A stretch of 64,000 nt of DNA from Georgenia sp. M64 (GTDB lineage Bacteria; Actinomycetota; Actinomycetes; Actinomycetales; Actinomycetaceae): contig NZ_CP145809.1 in assembly GCF_038049925.1 (NCBI RefSeq), positions 1,922,001 through 1,986,000 of the forward strand. Direction: 5' to 3'. Position numbers and translations under genes: made by a program. The notes beneath the pieces were generated by a model. It had not been told where the DNA came from, searched no databases, and was given only the letters and a program-made list of their open reading frames with translations. Shown here one piece after another: positions 1 through 10,488 of the stretch. Each line of letters opens with the position of its first letter. Positions within the stretch are counted from its first letter, which is position 1.

Positions 1-2239
1 CGTCACCGGCCTCGACGGCCGAGCGCGCGATGTAGTCGCGCAGCCCGGGCTCGTCGTAGACGATCTCCATCCCGCGACCGCCCAGGACGTAGCTCGGGCG
101 CACGAGGACGGGGAAGCCGATGGCCGCGGCGACCTCGAGGGCCTGCTCGGGCGAGGTCGCGGTCCCGAACGCCGGCGCCGGCAGGCCGGCCCGTCCCAGC
201 ACCGCGCCGAACGCCCCGCGGTCCTCGGCGAGGTCGATCGACTCCGGCGAGGTGCCCATGATGGGCACGCCCGCGTCGGCCAGCCGCTGGGCCAGCGACA
301 GCGGGGTCTGACCGCCCAGCTGGACCACGACGCCGGCCACGGGACCGGCGGCGAGCTCGGCGTGGTAGATCTCGAGGACGTCCTCGAACGTCAGCGGCTC
401 GAAGTAGAGCCGGTCGGAGATGTCGTAGTCCGTCGAGACCGTCTCGGGGTTGCAGTTGACCATGACGGTCTCGTACTTCTCCGCCAGCGCCAGGGCGGCG
501 TGGACGCAGGAGTAGTCGAACTCGATGCCCTGGCCGATCCGGTTCGGCCCCGAGCCGAGGATGATCACGGCCTCGCGCTCGCGCGGGGCGACCTCGGTCT
601 CGAGGTCGTACGCCGAGTAGTGGTAGGGCGTGCGGGCGGCGAACTCGGCGGCGCAGGTGTCGACCGTCTTGTACACCGGGCGCAGGCCGTAGGCGTGGCG
701 CACCTCGCGGACCGCCTCCTCCCCCAGCCCGCGCAGCCGGCCGATCTGCAGGTCGGAGAAGCCGTTGCGCTTGGCCAGGCGCAGCACCCGCTCGGTGAGG
801 GCCGGCGCGGTGCGGACCGCCTCGGCGACCTCCTCGATGAGGACGAGCTGGTCGAGGAACCACGGGTCGATCGCCGTCGCCTCGAACACCTCCTCGACGG
901 TGGCGCCGCCGCGCAGCGCCTGCTGGACGTCGACCAGGCGTGTCTCGGTGGGGGTGCGCACCGACTCCAGGAGGGCCGCCGTCGCCTCGGCGTCGGGGGC
1001 CGGGCCGTCCCAGTGGAAGCTCGTGCCGCTCTTGTCGATCGAGCGCTGGGCCTTCTGCAGCGCCTCGGTGAAGTTGCGGCCCATCGCCATCGCCTCCCCC
1101 ACCGACTTCATGGTGGTGGTGAGGGTGGGGTCGGCGGCGGGGAACTTCTCGAACGCGAACCGCGGCACCTTGACGACGACGTAGTCGAGCGTGGGCTCGA
1201 AGCTCGCCGGGGTGGAGCCGGTGATGTCGTTGGGGATCTCGTCGAGGGTGTAACCCACGGCGAGGCGGGCGGCGATCTTGGCGATGGGGAACCCGGTCGC
1301 CTTCGACGCCAGCGCCGAGGAGCGCGAGACGCGCGGGTTCATCTCGATGACGACGACGCGCCCCGTCGCGGGGTCGACCGCGAACTGGACGTTGCAGCCG
1401 CCGGTGTCGACGCCCACCTCGCGGATGATGGCGATGCCGACGTCGCGCAGCTTCTGGTACTCGCGGTCGGTGAGCGTCAGGGCCGGCGCGACGGTGATCG
1501 AGTCGCCGGTGTGCACGCCGACGGGGTCGACGTTCTCGATCGAGCACACGACGACGACGTTGTCCGCCTTGTCGCGCATGAGCTCGAGCTCGAACTCCTT
1601 CCAGCCGAGGATGGACTCCTCGAGCAGCACCTCGGTGGTGGGCGAGTAGTGCAGGCCCGCGCCGGCGATCCGGGTGAGGTCCTCGGGGGTGTACGCCATG
1701 CCGGAGCCCAGGCCGCCCATGGTGAAGGAGGGCCGCACGACGAGCGGGTAGCCCAGCTCCTCGGCGGCGGCGTGGCACTCCTCGAGGCTGTGGGTGATGA
1801 CCGACCGGGCGCTCTCCGCCCCGCACCGCTCGACGACGCCCTTGAAGGCCTCCCGGTCCTCGGCGAGGTTGATCGCGTCGATGGAGGCGCCGATGAGCTC
1901 CACGCCGAACTCCTCCAGGACACCGGCCTCGTGCAGGGCGATGGCCGTGTTGAGGGCCGTCTGCCCGCCCAGGGTGGGCAGGAGGGCGTCGGGGCGCTCC
2001 TTGGCGATGATCGTGGCGACGACCTCGGGGGTGATCGGCTCGACGTACGTGGCGTCGGCCATCTCGGGGTCGGTCATGATCGTGGCCGGGTTGGAGTTGA
2101 CGAGGATGACCCGCATGCCCTCCTCGCGCAGCACGCGCACGGCCTGGGTGCCGGAGTAGTCGAACTCGGCGGCCTGGCCGATGACGATCGGCCCGGAGCC
2201 GATGACCAGGACGCTGGAGATGTCGGTGCGCCGGGGCAT
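1..2239 (-). CDS. carB: Carbamoyl-phosphate synthase large subunit (partial, C-terminus missing)
   Basis: Makes carbamoyl phosphate from bicarbonate, ATP and the ammonia channelled from CarA; first step of pyrimidine and arginine synthesis. The frame stays open to the window edge, giving about 746 of the roughly 1,100 residues usual for the family. Visible are the first synthetase half (N-terminal [20 protein letters not shown]-grasp domain with [18 protein letters not shown]), the oligomerisation segment, and the start of the second half ([16 protein letters not shown], then [12 protein letters not shown]). The ATG overlaps the carA stop by one base (TGATG), so translation is coupled. It is the last visible gene of the pyr operon; the allosteric C-terminal domain lies outside the window. 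Confidence 0.97.
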   Translation of the reverse strand, partial: MPRRTDISSVLVIGSGPIVIGQAAEFDYSGTQAVRVLREEGMRVILVNSNPATIMTDPEMADATYVEPITPEVVATIIAKERPDALLPTLGGQTALNTAIALHEAGVLEEFGVELIGASIDAINLAEDREAFKGVVERCGAESARSVITHSLEECHAAAEELGYPLVVRPSFTMGGLGSGMAYTPEDLTRIAGAGLHYSPTTEVLLEESILGWKEFELELMRDKADNVVVVCSIENVDPVGVHTGDSITVAPALTLTDREYQKLRDVGIAIIREVGVDTGGCNVQFAVDPATGRVVVIEMNPRVSRSSALASKATGFPIAKIAARLAVGYTLDEIPNDITGSTPASFEPTLDYVVVKVPRFAFEKFPAADPTLTTTMKSVGEAMAMGRNFTEALQKAQRSIDKSGTSFHWDGPAPDAEATAALLESVRTPTETRLVDVQQALRGGATVEEVFEATAIDPWFLDQLVLIEEVAEAVRTAPALTERVLRLAKRNGFSDLQIGRLRGLGEEAVREVRHAYGLRPVYKTVDTCAAEFAARTPYHYSAYDLETEVAPREREAVIILGSGPNRIGQGIEFDYSCVHAALALAEKYETVMVNCNPETVSTDYDISDRLYFEPLTFEDVLEIYHAELAAGPVAGVVVQLGGQTPLSLAQRLADAGVPIMGTSPESIDLAEDRGAFGAVLGRAGLPAPAFGTATSPEQALEVAAAIGFPVLVRPSYVLGGRGMEIVYDEPGLRDYIARSAVEAGD

Positions 2240-3582
2240 CAGCTGTTCTCGCTCTCGTCGGTGGTGCCGGCGGGGCCGGTGGTGGTGCTGTCGGTGGCCG
2301 TGCGGTCGACCGGATGAGTCGCCGGCGTCCCCGTGCCGGCGGTCAGGCCGGCGGGCGCGGCCTCCCCCCGCTCGGCGAGCATGAGCCGGACGAACCGGTC
2401 GAAGAGGTGCTCCGCGTCGTGCGGGCCGGCCGCCGCCTCGGGGTGGTACTGCACCGAGAAGGCGGGGATGTCCAGGGCGCGCAGGCCCTCGACCACGTTG
2501 TCGTTGAGACCCACGTGCGAGACCTCCACGCGGCCGTACCGCCCGCCCTCGAACGGTGCGGTGGACGGCTCGCCGATGGGGGCGTCGACGGCGAAGCCGT
2601 GGTTGTGCGCGGTGATCTCCACCTTGCCGGTCTCGCGGTCCAGGACCGGCTGGTTGACCCCGCGGTGGCCGTACTCGAGCTTGTACGTGCCGTACCCGAG
2701 CGCCCGGCCGAGGAGCTGGTTGCCGAAGCAGATGCCGAAGAACGGCAGGCCGGCGTCGAGGACCCCGCGCAGGAGGTCGACCTCGTGGGTGGCGGCCTCG
2801 GGGTCGCCGGGGCCGTTGGAGAAGAACACCCCGTCGGGCTTCAGGGCCAGCACCTCGGCGAGGGTCACCGACTGCGGGACGACGTGCACGCGCACCCCCC
2901 GAGCGGCGAGCTGCTGCGGCGTGCGGGACTTGATGCCGAGGTCGACGGCGACGACGGTCGCGACCGCTTCGCCGGCGCGGTCGTCGGTGGGCTCGACGGT
3001 GTACGCGGCCTCGGTGCTGACCTCGCGCGCGAGGTCGGCACCGAGCATCTCCGGGGACTCCCGGACGACGTCGAGGAGCACCTCGGTGGCCTGCTCGGTG
3101 AGGTTCTCGGCGCCCGCGGGCAGGGCGGCGCCGGAGAAGATGCCGGCGCGCATGACCCCGCGCTCGCGCAGGTGCCGGGTCAGGGCCCGGGTGTCGACGT
3201 CGCAGATCCCCACGACGCCCTGCTCGGCGAGCTCGTCCTCCAGCTCGCGCTGGGAGCGCCACGACGACGCCCGGCGGGCGGCGTCGCGCACGACGAACCC
3301 GGCCACCCAGATCCGGTGCGACTCCGGGTCCTCGTCGTTGACGCCGGTGTTGCCGATGTGCGGGGCCGTCATGACGACGATCTGGCGGTGGTAGGACGGG
3401 TCGGTGAGGGTCTCCTGGTAGCCGGTCATCCCGGTGGAGAAGACGATCTCGCCGACCGTGCGGCCGGTGGCGGCGTAGGCGCTGCCACGCAGGACGAGAC
3501 CGTCCTCGAGGACGATGAGCGCGGGCTCGCGCAGGGCGCCGCGGGGGGCCGTGCCCGATGCCTGGCTGATGGGGGCGCTCAT
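2239..3582 (-). CDS. carA: Carbamoyl-phosphate synthase small (glutaminase) subunit
   Basis: Hydrolyses glutamine and passes ammonia to CarB. Length is 447 residues, slightly over family average because of a Thr/Ala-rich tail of about 40 residues. The N-terminal CarA domain spans about 20-165 and the class I amidotransferase domain about 205-425. The nucleophile is Cys285 in [14 protein letters not shown], and the His380/Glu382 pair sits in VQYHPEAA. The ATG start overlaps the pyrC stop by four bases (ATGA) and the TGA end overlaps the carB ATG, as expected for a stoichiometric complex. Leu-Gly-His around the nucleophile is Phe-Gly-Asn here, which I recall as common in actinobacterial CarA. 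Confidence 0.97.
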   Translation of the reverse strand: MSAPISQASGTAPRGALREPALIVLEDGLVLRGSAYAATGRTVGEIVFSTGMTGYQETLTDPSYHRQIVVMTAPHIGNTGVNDEDPESHRIWVAGFVVRDAARRASSWRSQRELEDELAEQGVVGICDVDTRALTRHLRERGVMRAGIFSGAALPAGAENLTEQATEVLLDVVRESPEMLGADLAREVSTEAAYTVEPTDDRAGEAVATVVAVDLGIKSRTPQQLAARGVRVHVVPQSVTLAEVLALKPDGVFFSNGPGDPEAATHEVDLLRGVLDAGLPFFGICFGNQLLGRALGYGTYKLEYGHRGVNQPVLDRETGKVEITAHNHGFAVDAPIGEPSTAPFEGGRYGRVEVSHVGLNDNVVEGLRALDIPAFSVQYHPEAAAGPHDAEHLFDRFVRLMLAERGEAAPAGLTAGTGTPATHPVDRTATDSTTTGPAGTTDESENS

Positions 3583-4895
3583 GCGCCTGCCTCCTCACGC
3601 GCCACGGGGGCGCCGTCGAGAACGGTGGGACGTCCCCGCAGGAACGTCGCGACCACCCGGCCGGGGAGCTCCCGGCCGGCGTACGGGGTGTTGCGGCTGC
3701 GGGTGGCCTGGACGGCCGGGTCGACGACCCGACGCGCGGCGGGGTCGACGAGGGTGAGGTTGGCCGGCTCGCCGACGGCGAGGGGCCGGCCGTGGCCGGT
3801 GACGCGGCCGATCCGGGCCGGCGCCTCGGACATGACGCGTGCGACGTCGGCCCAGGTCGTGCGGCCGCTGTCGACCATGACCTCCTGGACGACCGACAGG
3901 GCGGTCTCCAGCCCGGTCATGCCGAAGGCGCCGGCCGCCCACTCGCAGTCCTTGTCCTCGGCCGCGTGCGGGGCGTGGTCGGTGCCGACCGTGTCGATGG
4001 TGCCGTCGGCCAGGCCCGCCCGGACCGCCTCGACGTCCTCGGCGGTGCGCAGCGGCGGGTTGACCTTGAACAGCGGGTCGTAGCTGCGGGCGAGCTCGTC
4101 GGTGAGGAGGAGGTGGTGCGGGGTGACCTCCGCCGTCACCGCGATGCCGCGGGCCTTGGCCCACCGGACGATGTCGACCGACCCGGCCGTGGACAGGTGG
4201 AGCACGTGCAGGCGGGAGCCGACGTGCTCGGCGAGGAGGACGTCGCGGGCGATGATCGACTCCTCCGCCACCGCCGGCCAGCCGGCGAGGCCGAGCTCGG
4301 CGGAGACGGCCCCCTCGTGCATCTGGGCGCCCTCGGTCAGGCGCGGCTCCTGGGCGTGCTGGGCGATGACGCCGTCGAGGCCCTTGACGTACTCCAGGGC
4401 GCGTCGCATGAGGACGGGGTCCGCCACGCACCGGCCGTCGTCGGAGAACACCCGCACGCGGGCGGCGGACTGGGCCATGGCCCCGAGCTCGGCCAGCACC
4501 TTGCCCTCGAGGCCGACGGAGACGGCACCGACGGGGTGGACGTCGGCCCAGCCGGCCTCGCGGCCGAGGTTCCACACCTGCTCGACGACCCCGGCGGTGT
4601 CCGCGACCGGGGAGGTGTTGGCCATGGCGTGCACCGCGGTGAAGCCGCCGAGCGCGGCGGCACGCGTCCCGGTCGCGACCGTCTCGGTGTCCTCCCGGCC
4701 GGGCTCGCGCAGGTGGGTGTGCAGGTCGACCAGACCGGGCAGCGCGACGAGGCCGTCGGCGTCGACGACGACCGCGTCGCGCCCGGCCGCACGGGCGGCG
4801 TCGGCACCGACGGCGGCGATACGGCCCTCACGCAGGAGCAGGTCGGCCGGGTCGCCGCCGAGGAGGCGCGCGCCGCGGACGAGGTGGTCGGTCAT
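3579..4895 (-). CDS. pyrC: Dihydroorotase, class I
   Basis: Cyclises N-carbamoyl-aspartate to dihydroorotate, the third pyrimidine step. Length is 438 residues, normal for the class I zinc amidohydrolase. Metal ligands are seen in [10 protein letters not shown] near residue 60, in the central HVLHLST and [10 protein letters not shown] segments, and in GTDHAPH near residue 305. ATG start, four-base overlap with the pyrB stop upstream and the carA start downstream. There is no degenerate pyrC-like pseudo-dihydroorotase here; all metal-site motifs are intact, so it should be the active enzyme. Confidence 0.97.
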   Translation of the reverse strand: MTDHLVRGARLLGGDPADLLLREGRIAAVGADAARAAGRDAVVVDADGLVALPGLVDLHTHLREPGREDTETVATGTRAAALGGFTAVHAMANTSPVADTAGVVEQVWNLGREAGWADVHPVGAVSVGLEGKVLAELGAMAQSAARVRVFSDDGRCVADPVLMRRALEYVKGLDGVIAQHAQEPRLTEGAQMHEGAVSAELGLAGWPAVAEESIIARDVLLAEHVGSRLHVLHLSTAGSVDIVRWAKARGIAVTAEVTPHHLLLTDELARSYDPLFKVNPPLRTAEDVEAVRAGLADGTIDTVGTDHAPHAAEDKDCEWAAGAFGMTGLETALSVVQEVMVDSGRTTWADVARVMSEAPARIGRVTGHGRPLAVGEPANLTLVDPAARRVVDPAVQATRSRNTPYAGRELPGRVVATFLRGRPTVLDGAPVAREEAGA

Positions 4896-5896
4896 GAGAT
4901 CCCTCCGTCGGTGCCCCCGGACAGGAGCAGGTACAGCACGGCCATGCGGACCGAGACGCCGTTGGCGACCTGCTCGACGATGGTCGAGCGCGGGGAGTCG
5001 GCGGCCTCGGCGCTGATCTCCAGGCCGCGGTTCATCGGTCCCGGGTGCATGACGATGGCGTGCTCGGGCAGCGCCCGCAGCCGCGGGCCGTCCAGGCCGT
5101 AGCGGCGGTGGTACTCCTGCGGCGAGGGGAAGAACCCGCCGCCGGCGCTGGACATCCGCTCGCGCTGGACGCGCAGCATCATCACCGCGTCGGGGGCGTC
5201 GGCCTCGACGGCCTCGTCGAGGTCGTAGCGGACCGTCGCGGGCCAGCCGTCCATGCCGACCGGGAGCAGGGTGGGCGGGCCGACGAGGGTGACCCTCGCC
5301 CCCAGGGTGGAGAGGAGCTGGACGTTCGACCGGGCGACGCGCGAGTGGAGGACGTCGCCGACGATGACCACCGACGTCCCGGCGAGGTCGGAGCCGGTCG
5401 GGGCGGGGGTGGCGCCGGCCGCGTCCGACGCGATGACGTCGCGGGCGTGGAGGTGGCGGCGCAGGGTGAACGCGTCGAGCAGGGCCTGGGTGGGGTGCTG
5501 GTGCGTGCCGTCGCCGGCGTTGAGGACCGGGACGTCGATCCAGCCCGAGTGGGCGAGCCGGTGGGGGGCGCCGGAGGCCTGGTGCCGGATGACGACGCCG
5601 TCGGCGCCCATCGCCTGCAGGGTCTGGGCGGTGTCCTTGAGGGACTCGCCCTTGGACACCGAGGAGCCCTTCGCGGAGAAGTTGATGACGTCGGCGCTCA
5701 GTCGCTTGGCGGCCGCCTCGAAGGAGATCCGCGTGCGGGTGGAGTCCTCGAAGAAGAGGTTGACGACCGTGCGGCCGCGCAGGGTGGGCAGCTTCTTCAT
5801 CGTCCGGCCCTGGGTGGCGGCCATCGCCTCGGCGGTGTCGAGGACGCCGACGGCCGTGTCGTGGTCGAGGTCGGCGGCGGAGAGGAGGTGCCTCAT
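4892..5896 (-). CDS. pyrB: Aspartate carbamoyltransferase catalytic chain
   Basis: Condenses carbamoyl phosphate with aspartate, the committed pyrimidine step. Length is 334 residues. The carbamoyl-phosphate loop [13 protein letters not shown] lies near residue 50, with K in [18 protein letters not shown] lies near 135 and the aspartate-side motif HPGPMNRG near 285. A short Ala/Pro/Thr-rich insertion (about 155-170) precedes the second Rossmann half. No pyrI regulatory chain is present, as is usual in Gram-positives. ATG start; ATGA overlap with pyrR upstream and with pyrC downstream. Confidence 0.97.
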   Translation of the reverse strand: MRHLLSAADLDHDTAVGVLDTAEAMAATQGRTMKKLPTLRGRTVVNLFFEDSTRTRISFEAAAKRLSADVINFSAKGSSVSKGESLKDTAQTLQAMGADGVVIRHQASGAPHRLAHSGWIDVPVLNAGDGTHQHPTQALLDAFTLRRHLHARDVIASDAAGATPAPTGSDLAGTSVVIVGDVLHSRVARSNVQLLSTLGARVTLVGPPTLLPVGMDGWPATVRYDLDEAVEADAPDAVMMLRVQRERMSSAGGGFFPSPQEYHRRYGLDGPRLRALPEHAIVMHPGPMNRGLEISAEAADSPRSTIVEQVANGVSVRMAVLYLLLSGGTDGGIS

Positions 5897-6444
5897 CGTG
5901 CCTCCCCCGCGATCGTCACGGCGTCGTCCGAGCCGTCGATCTCCGAGAGCTGCACGCTCACCCGCTCGCTGCGGGCGGTGGGCAGGTTCTTCCCCACGTA
6001 GTCGGCGCGGATGGGCAGCTCCCGGTGGCCGCGGTCGACGAGGACGGCGAGCTGGACGGCCCGGGGGCGCCCGAGGTCCTGGAGGGCGTCCAGGGCGGCG
6101 CGGACCGTCCGGCCGGAGAAGAGGACGTCGTCGACGAGGACGACGACCTTGTCGTCGATCCCGCCCGGTGGGAGCGACGTCGGGCCCAGCGGCCGGGTGG
6201 GGTGGGACCGGAGGTCGTCGCGGTACATGGTGATGTCGAGGGACCCGACCGGGATCTCCCGGCCGCCCTCGGTGCCGGCCATGCGCCGGGCGACGCGCTC
6301 CGCGAGCGGGACGCCGCGGGTCGGGATGCCCAGGACGACGACGTCCTCGCTGCCGTGGTTGCGTTCGAGGATCTCGTGCGCGATCCGGGTGAGGGACCGG
6401 GAGACGTCGGCGTCGGAGAGGACCTGTCGGGGCGTGCTGGTCAC
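5893..6444 (-). CDS. pyrR: Bifunctional pyr operon regulator / uracil phosphoribosyltransferase
   Basis: Binds UMP or UTP and then the pyr mRNA leader; also a weak uracil phosphoribosyltransferase. Length is 183 residues. [14 protein letters not shown] is the first substrate loop, [20 protein letters not shown] the PRPP-binding motif, and [19 protein letters not shown] the conserved C-terminal block. The GTG start at 6444 is chosen because it follows an AAGGAGG ribosome site at the right spacing and matches family length; the frame is open upstream, but that extension is low-complexity. First gene of the pyr operon. Its ribosome site lies beside a hairpin matching the PyrR-binding loop, pointing to feedback on translation initiation. 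Confidence 0.96.
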   Translation of the reverse strand: MTSTPRQVLSDADVSRSLTRIAHEILERNHGSEDVVVLGIPTRGVPLAERVARRMAGTEGGREIPVGSLDITMYRDDLRSHPTRPLGPTSLPPGGIDDKVVVLVDDVLFSGRTVRAALDALQDLGRPRAVQLAVLVDRGHRELPIRADYVGKNLPTARSERVSVQLSEIDGSDDAVTIAGEAR

Positions 6445-6449
6445 GATGG

Positions 6450-6476
6450 ACCTCCTTCCCCGCCTCACGGGACGGG
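6450..6476 (-). promoter_or_regulatory. Putative PyrR-binding RNA loop overlapping the pyrR ribosome-binding site
   Basis: Read on the minus strand, the leader contains CCCGTGAGGCGGGGAAGG directly followed by the GGAGG of pyrR. CCCG and CGGG can pair around a TGAGG loop. The GNGAGGC loop, flanking C/G pairs and trailing AAGG match the PyrR anti-antiterminator binding-loop pattern known from Bacillus. There is no terminator-like U-run between it and the start codon, so control would be translational rather than by attenuation. Seen: sequence match and overlap. Inferred: function. Confidence 0.7.
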
Positions 6477-6501
6477 TGTTAAAGGATGTCGGACAGCGCC
6501 G

Positions 6502-6507
6502 ATGGTA
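6502..6507 (-). promoter_or_regulatory. Possible -10 element of the pyr operon
   Basis: TACCAT on the minus strand fits the actinobacterial TAnnnT -10 pattern and would give a leader of about 55 bases containing the PyrR loop. No convincing -35 box is visible. Confidence 0.35.
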
Positions 6508-6562
6508 CGCCCTGGCTCGGCGCGTTCCCCGCGCTGTCCGCGGGTCGGCACCGTGGCGCCGC

Positions 6563-7042
6563 TCACGCCTCGTCGAGCAGACGCCGCAGCATCTCGAGCG
6601 CGCGCAGGACCGTGCCGGTGAGGACGTCCTGGGGGTCGCCGGGCAGGTGGTGCTCCTCGTGGCGGGCGGTGCCGCGCAGGTGCCCGCCGACGAACACCGT
6701 CCCGGCGGGTCGTCCCTCCTGCGGCCCGGGACCGCCGACGCCCGTGACCGAGGCCGTGACGTCCGCACCGGTGAGGCGGGCGACGCCGTCGGCCATCTGC
6801 TCCGCACACCTCGCCGTGACCACCGGGCCGGGGGCCACGCCCAGGACCGTGAACTTGACCTCGTCGAGGTAGGACACCACGCCGCCGGCGAACCAGGTGG
6901 ACGCCTCCTCGGCGGCGCCGAGCTGGGTGGCCAGCAGCCCGGCCGTGAGGGACTCGGCCACCGCGACCGTCAGGCCCGAGGTCCGTGCCCGGGCGGCGAT
7001 CTCGTCGAGGAGCGGCTGCGCGCCGTCGATGATCGTGGTCAT
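6563..7042 (-). CDS. pncC: CinA C-terminal family nicotinamide-nucleotide amidohydrolase
   Basis: Expected to deamidate nicotinamide mononucleotide to nicotinate mononucleotide, recycling pyridine nucleotides. Length is 159 residues, which is the stand-alone CinA C-terminal domain without the N-terminal MoCF domain. Family signatures are [16 protein letters not shown] near residue 30, [19 protein letters not shown] near 50, and [20 protein letters not shown] near 100. The ATG start has no clear Shine-Dalgarno. It is transcribed divergently from aroD and lies upstream of, but not overlapping, pyrR. It occupies a position where other actinobacteria often carry a bldD-like regulator. Confidence 0.9.
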   Translation of the reverse strand: MTTIIDGAQPLLDEIAARARTSGLTVAVAESLTAGLLATQLGAAEEASTWFAGGVVSYLDEVKFTVLGVAPGPVVTARCAEQMADGVARLTGADVTASVTGVGGPGPQEGRPAGTVFVGGHLRGTARHEEHHLPGDPQDVLTGTVLRALEMLRRLLDEA

Positions 7043-7161
7043 GGAGCCCGATGATGCCCGGCCCCTCCGGGTCCCGCACGGTGTGGGCGTCCCGGCCCGG
7101 GACCCGCCCCGCCGATACGCTCGGCGGGCCGGGAGGTCCGGCCCAGCGGCGGAGGAGCACG

Positions 7162-8031
7162 GTGCGCACGGTCCGACTCAAGAACGTCGTCCTCGGCGAG
7201 GACCCGACGAAGGTGATCGTCCCACTCACCGGTGCCGACGCCGCGAGCCTCGTCGACGAGGTGCGCGCCGTGCGGGCGGTGCGCGCAGGTCCAGACGGGC
7301 ACGACGCCAGCAGCGTCGTCGACGTCGTGGAGTGGCGGGCGGACCACCTGGCCCGGGGGGTCGGGCCCGACGGGCCCGCTGCCGACGGGCCCGCGGCCGA
7401 CGGGCCCGCTGCCGACAGGCCCGCGGCCGACGCGCGAGTGGCCGACGCGCTCGTGCCCGACGTGCTCGCGGCCGGCCGGATGATCGCCGCCGAGGCCGGC
7501 GACCTGCCCGTGCTCTTCACCTTCCGCACCGCCGCGGAGGGCGGCGCGGCGGCGATCGCGGACGAGGACTACGCCGACCTCACGATCGCGGTCGCCCGGT
7601 CGGGCCTGGTCGACGCCGTCGACGTCGAGCTGTTCCGGGACGAGCGGCAGGTGCGGCGGGTCGTCGCGGCCGCCCACGAGGCGGGTGTCGCCGTCGTCAT
7701 GTCCACCCACGACTTCGCCGGCACCCCGGCGACGCAGGAGATCCTCGACCGCCTGGAGCGGATGGTCGAGCTCGGGGCCGACGTCGCCAAGCTCGCTGCG
7801 ACCCCCCGGGACGCCGGGGACGTGCTGACCCTGCTCGACGCCACATGGACGATGAGCCGCCGGACGGACCGTCCGCTCATCACCATGGCGATGGGCCGGG
7901 TGGGAGTGGCCTCGCGGCTCGTGGGTGGGGTGTTCGGCTCGGCCGCCACCTTCGGGAGCGTCGGCGCGGCGTCGGCCCCCGGTCAGGTGCCGGTGGGCGA
8001 GCTGAACCGGGTGCTGCGCCTGCTGGGGTGA
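7162..8031 (+). CDS. aroD: 3-dehydroquinate dehydratase, type I
   Basis: Third shikimate step, using a Schiff-base lysine. About 289 residues, longer than the roughly 250 usual. The active-site pair Glu57/Arg59 is in EWRAD. The catalytic His is in VMSTHDFAG, the Schiff-base Lys in DVAKLAATP, and the substrate-binding Arg, Ser and Gln in SRLVGG, ATFGS and APGQ. Extra length comes from residues 69-103, encoded by a 15-bp tandem repeat reading (A)DGPA that decays downstream. The GTG start at 7162 is chosen for the GGAGGAG ahead of it and the conserved start TVRLKNVVLG. It is the only plus-strand aro gene here, separate from the aro block at 10.6-16 kb. Confidence 0.95.
   Translation: MRTVRLKNVVLGEDPTKVIVPLTGADAASLVDEVRAVRAVRAGPDGHDASSVVDVVEWRADHLARGVGPDGPAADGPAADGPAADRPAADARVADALVPDVLAAGRMIAAEAGDLPVLFTFRTAAEGGAAAIADEDYADLTIAVARSGLVDAVDVELFRDERQVRRVVAAAHEAGVAVVMSTHDFAGTPATQEILDRLERMVELGADVAKLAATPRDAGDVLTLLDATWTMSRRTDRPLITMAMGRVGVASRLVGGVFGSAATFGSVGAASAPGQVPVGELNRVLRLLG
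7366..7470 (+). repeat. 15-bp in-frame tandem repeat inside aroD
   Basis: Seven consecutive 15-bp units of the type gccgacgggcccgct. The first four are nearly identical and the last three progressively diverged. They encode (P/A)DGPA and then ADARV, ADALV, PDVLA. The insertion follows the catalytic EWRAD strand. Confidence 0.9.
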
Positions 8032-8092
8032 GCCGGTGCGCCTGCCGGGGTGGCCGGTGAGCCTGCCGGGGTGGCCGGTGAGCCTGCCTCAG
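8011..8092. repeat. 21-bp minisatellite bridging the aroD and nusB 3' ends
   Basis: Units of gtgagcctgccggggtggccg (21 bp) at 8036-8056 and 8057-8077. A 25-bp ancestral-looking copy at 8011-8035 contains the last codons and TGA of aroD. A partial copy at 8078-8092 contains the nusB stop codon. The convergent gap is therefore made entirely of repeat; no hairpin terminator is evident. Confidence 0.8.
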
Positions 8093-8514
8093 AGGGTGGG
8101 CTTGATCTCCATCAGCCGGGCGAGCAGCCCGTTGACGAACGACGGGGACTCGTCCGTGGACAGCTCGGTGGCGAGGTTGACCGCCTCGTCGACGGCGACC
8201 GCGTCGGGGACGTCGTCGTTGTAGAGGAGCTCCCACGCGCCCAGGCGGAGGATGGCCCGGTCGACCGCCGCCATCCGCTCGAGCGACCAGCCCTGGGAGT
8301 AGGTGCGCAGCAGCTCGTCGATCTCGCCGCCGTGCGCGGCGACACCGGTGACGATCTCCGCCGCGTACGGCGGGAAGGGGCCCTGCGCGACCGTGATCTG
8401 CTTGCGCTCCTCCAGGAGGGCGAGCAGGTCGTCGGCCGTGTCACCACGGCCCTTCTGGTCGGCCTCGAACAGGACGTCCAACGCCCGGCGTCGGGCCTTG
8501 GTGCGTGCGGCCAC
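8089..8514 (-). CDS. nusB: Transcription antitermination factor NusB
   Basis: Binds BoxA RNA with NusE(S10) in rRNA antitermination. Length is 141 residues, the single all-alpha NusB domain. ARTKARRRALDVLFEADQKG is the Arg-rich N-terminal RNA-binding helix. The C-terminal part RILRLGAWELLYNDDVPDAVAVDEAVNLA...SFVNGLLARL is the family hallmark. GTG start after GAGAGGA. Efp is directly upstream (gap about 75 bases), the usual actinobacterial efp-nusB pair. The stop codon lies inside the end of the 21-bp minisatellite. Confidence 0.97.
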   Translation of the reverse strand: MAARTKARRRALDVLFEADQKGRGDTADDLLALLEERKQITVAQGPFPPYAAEIVTGVAAHGGEIDELLRTYSQGWSLERMAAVDRAILRLGAWELLYNDDVPDAVAVDEAVNLATELSTDESPSFVNGLLARLMEIKPTL

Positions 8515-8588
8515 GGAGGTCCTCTCTGGTGCTCGTGCTCCTGGTCGTGCGTGTGGTCGCGATCAGGCCGGTCGGCCCGGGCGGCCGG

Positions 8589-9149
8589 TCAGCTGACGCG
8601 ACCGAGGTAGTCGCCCGAGCGGGTGTCCACCTTGACCTTGGTGCCGATCTCGAGGAACAGCGGGACCTGGATCTCGTAGCCGGTCTCCACGGTGGCGGGC
8701 TTGGTGCCGGCCGAGGAGCGGTCGCCCTGCAGGCCCGGCTCGGTGTAGGTGATCTCGAGGACGACGGAGGCGGGCAGCTCGACGAAGAGCACCGTGCCCT
8801 CGTGCGTGGCCACGATGGCCTCCTGGTTCTCCAGGAGGAAGTTTGCGGCGTCGCCGACCGTCTCGGCCGGGACGTGGATCTGCTCGTACGTCTCGGAGTC
8901 CATGAAGACGAAGTCGGTGCCGTCCTTGTACAGGAACTGCATGTCGCGGCGGTCGACCGTCGCGGTCTCGACCTTGATGCCCGCGTTGAAGGTCTTGTCG
9001 ACGGTCTTGCCCGACATGACGTTCTTGAGCTTGGTGCGGACGAAGGCGGGGCCCTTGCCCGGCTTGACGTGCTGGAACTCGACGACCTGCCAGAGCTGTC
9101 CGTCGATGTTGAGCACGAGGCCGTTCTTCAGGTCGTTCGTCGTCGCCAC
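8589..9149 (-). CDS. efp: Translation elongation factor P
   Basis: Relieves ribosome stalling at polyproline. Length is 186 residues with the three expected beta-barrel domains: KOW-like 1-65, OB 66-128, C-terminal OB 130-186. The tip residue sits in [17 protein letters not shown], where the central Lys of PGKG is the position modified in other species. The C-terminal signature [29 protein letters not shown] is intact. GTG start with only a weak ribosome site. No epmA/epmB/earP modification gene is present in the window. Confidence 0.97.
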   Translation of the reverse strand: MATTNDLKNGLVLNIDGQLWQVVEFQHVKPGKGPAFVRTKLKNVMSGKTVDKTFNAGIKVETATVDRRDMQFLYKDGTDFVFMDSETYEQIHVPAETVGDAANFLLENQEAIVATHEGTVLFVELPASVVLEITYTEPGLQGDRSSAGTKPATVETGYEIQVPLFLEIGTKVKVDTRSGDYLGRVS

Positions 9150-9217
9150 GTTTCTCTGCCGTTCCTGTCGTCGAGTGCTGGTCGCGCCACCGGTCGCCGG
9201 GCGCCGGGCAGCGCCGG

Positions 9218-9594
9218 TCAGGATACCGCGCCGAGCACCAGCACGCCGACGACGCCGAGGAGGGCGGCCCAGATGTAGCTCGCCAGTGTGCCGATGATGA
9301 ACCGTTCCGCGGCGGGGCTGCGCTTGTCGGGATGGGCCTCACGCAGCTCGGGGTAGCGGCCGAGGCCCTTGACGGCCAGCACGACGGCGACCGTCTCGGG
9401 GTAGCCGGCGAGGACGCCGCCGGTGATCGCGAAGCGCTCGAGCATGCCGATCCAGGTGCCCCCGCGCAGCACGCCGGGGATGACCGGCCCCGGCTCCACG
9501 CGCCGCAGGGTGGCACCGACGATCACCCGGCCCAGCAGGGCCGAGAGCAGCAGCACGGCGATGACGACGCCCGCCTGGAGGCCTGTGGTCGAAC

Positions 9595-9598
<4 letters not shown>
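9218..9598 (-). CDS. Small integral membrane protein, DUF3307 C-terminal-like
   Basis: A 126-residue protein with hydrophobic segments at about 8-30, 52-78 and 100-124. The middle reads [16 protein letters not shown], a [15 protein letters not shown] block, then [20 protein letters not shown] recognise this as the pattern of the C-terminal half of DUF3307 membrane proteins, which are often encoded next to SatD-family genes. The GTG start overlaps the stop of the SatD-like gene by four bases (GTGA) and follows GGAGAACAG, so the two are translationally coupled. Function unknown; the coupling suggests a membrane partner or effector of the upstream protein. The family call is from recalled motif similarity only. 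Confidence 0.6.
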
Positions 9599-10329
<731 letters not shown>

Positions 10330-10331
10330 AG

Positions 10332-10488
10332 GATCAAGCCTAGGGACTAGACTGCGGCAGGTCAAGGGTTGGGGCTTGATCGCCCGGAGTGGCGGGTCGG
10401 GGTGGCTGCGCCGCGCACCGCGATGCCGGAAACGAATGTGTGAGCCCAGGGACGTGTCCGTCCCGACGATCAAGGTTCCTCGCTTGAT
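10332..10488. promoter_or_regulatory. GATCAAG / CTTGATC dyads around the satD-like promoter
   Basis: GATCAAGCC at 10332-10340 overlaps the -10 box, and its exact inverse GGCTTGATC lies at 10373-10381, just upstream of the -35. A second dyad, ATCAAG-N8-CTTGAT, lies at 10469-10488. They could be operators for the HTH of the adjacent gene or for another regulator. The rest of the 10330-10596 gap shows nothing else I can name. Confidence 0.5.
10337..10365 (-). promoter_or_regulatory. Leaderless promoter of the satD-like operon
   Basis: Minus strand: -35 TTGACC (10360-10365), a 17-base spacer, and -10 TAGGCT (10337-10342). The start codon begins eight bases further on and no ribosome site intervenes, so transcription should begin at or next to the ATG. 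This is the best sigma-70-type promoter in the window. Confidence 0.8.

Noticed and set aside
2314-4083. Long plus-strand frames opposite carA and pyrC
   Set aside because: Shadows of the pyr operon; the minus-strand proteins carry complete catalytic motifs.
5893-6807. Longer pyrR start near 6807
   Set aside because: The extension is Arg/Pro-rich, overlaps the cinA-like gene, and has no family similarity; GTG at 6444 has an ideal AAGGAGG.
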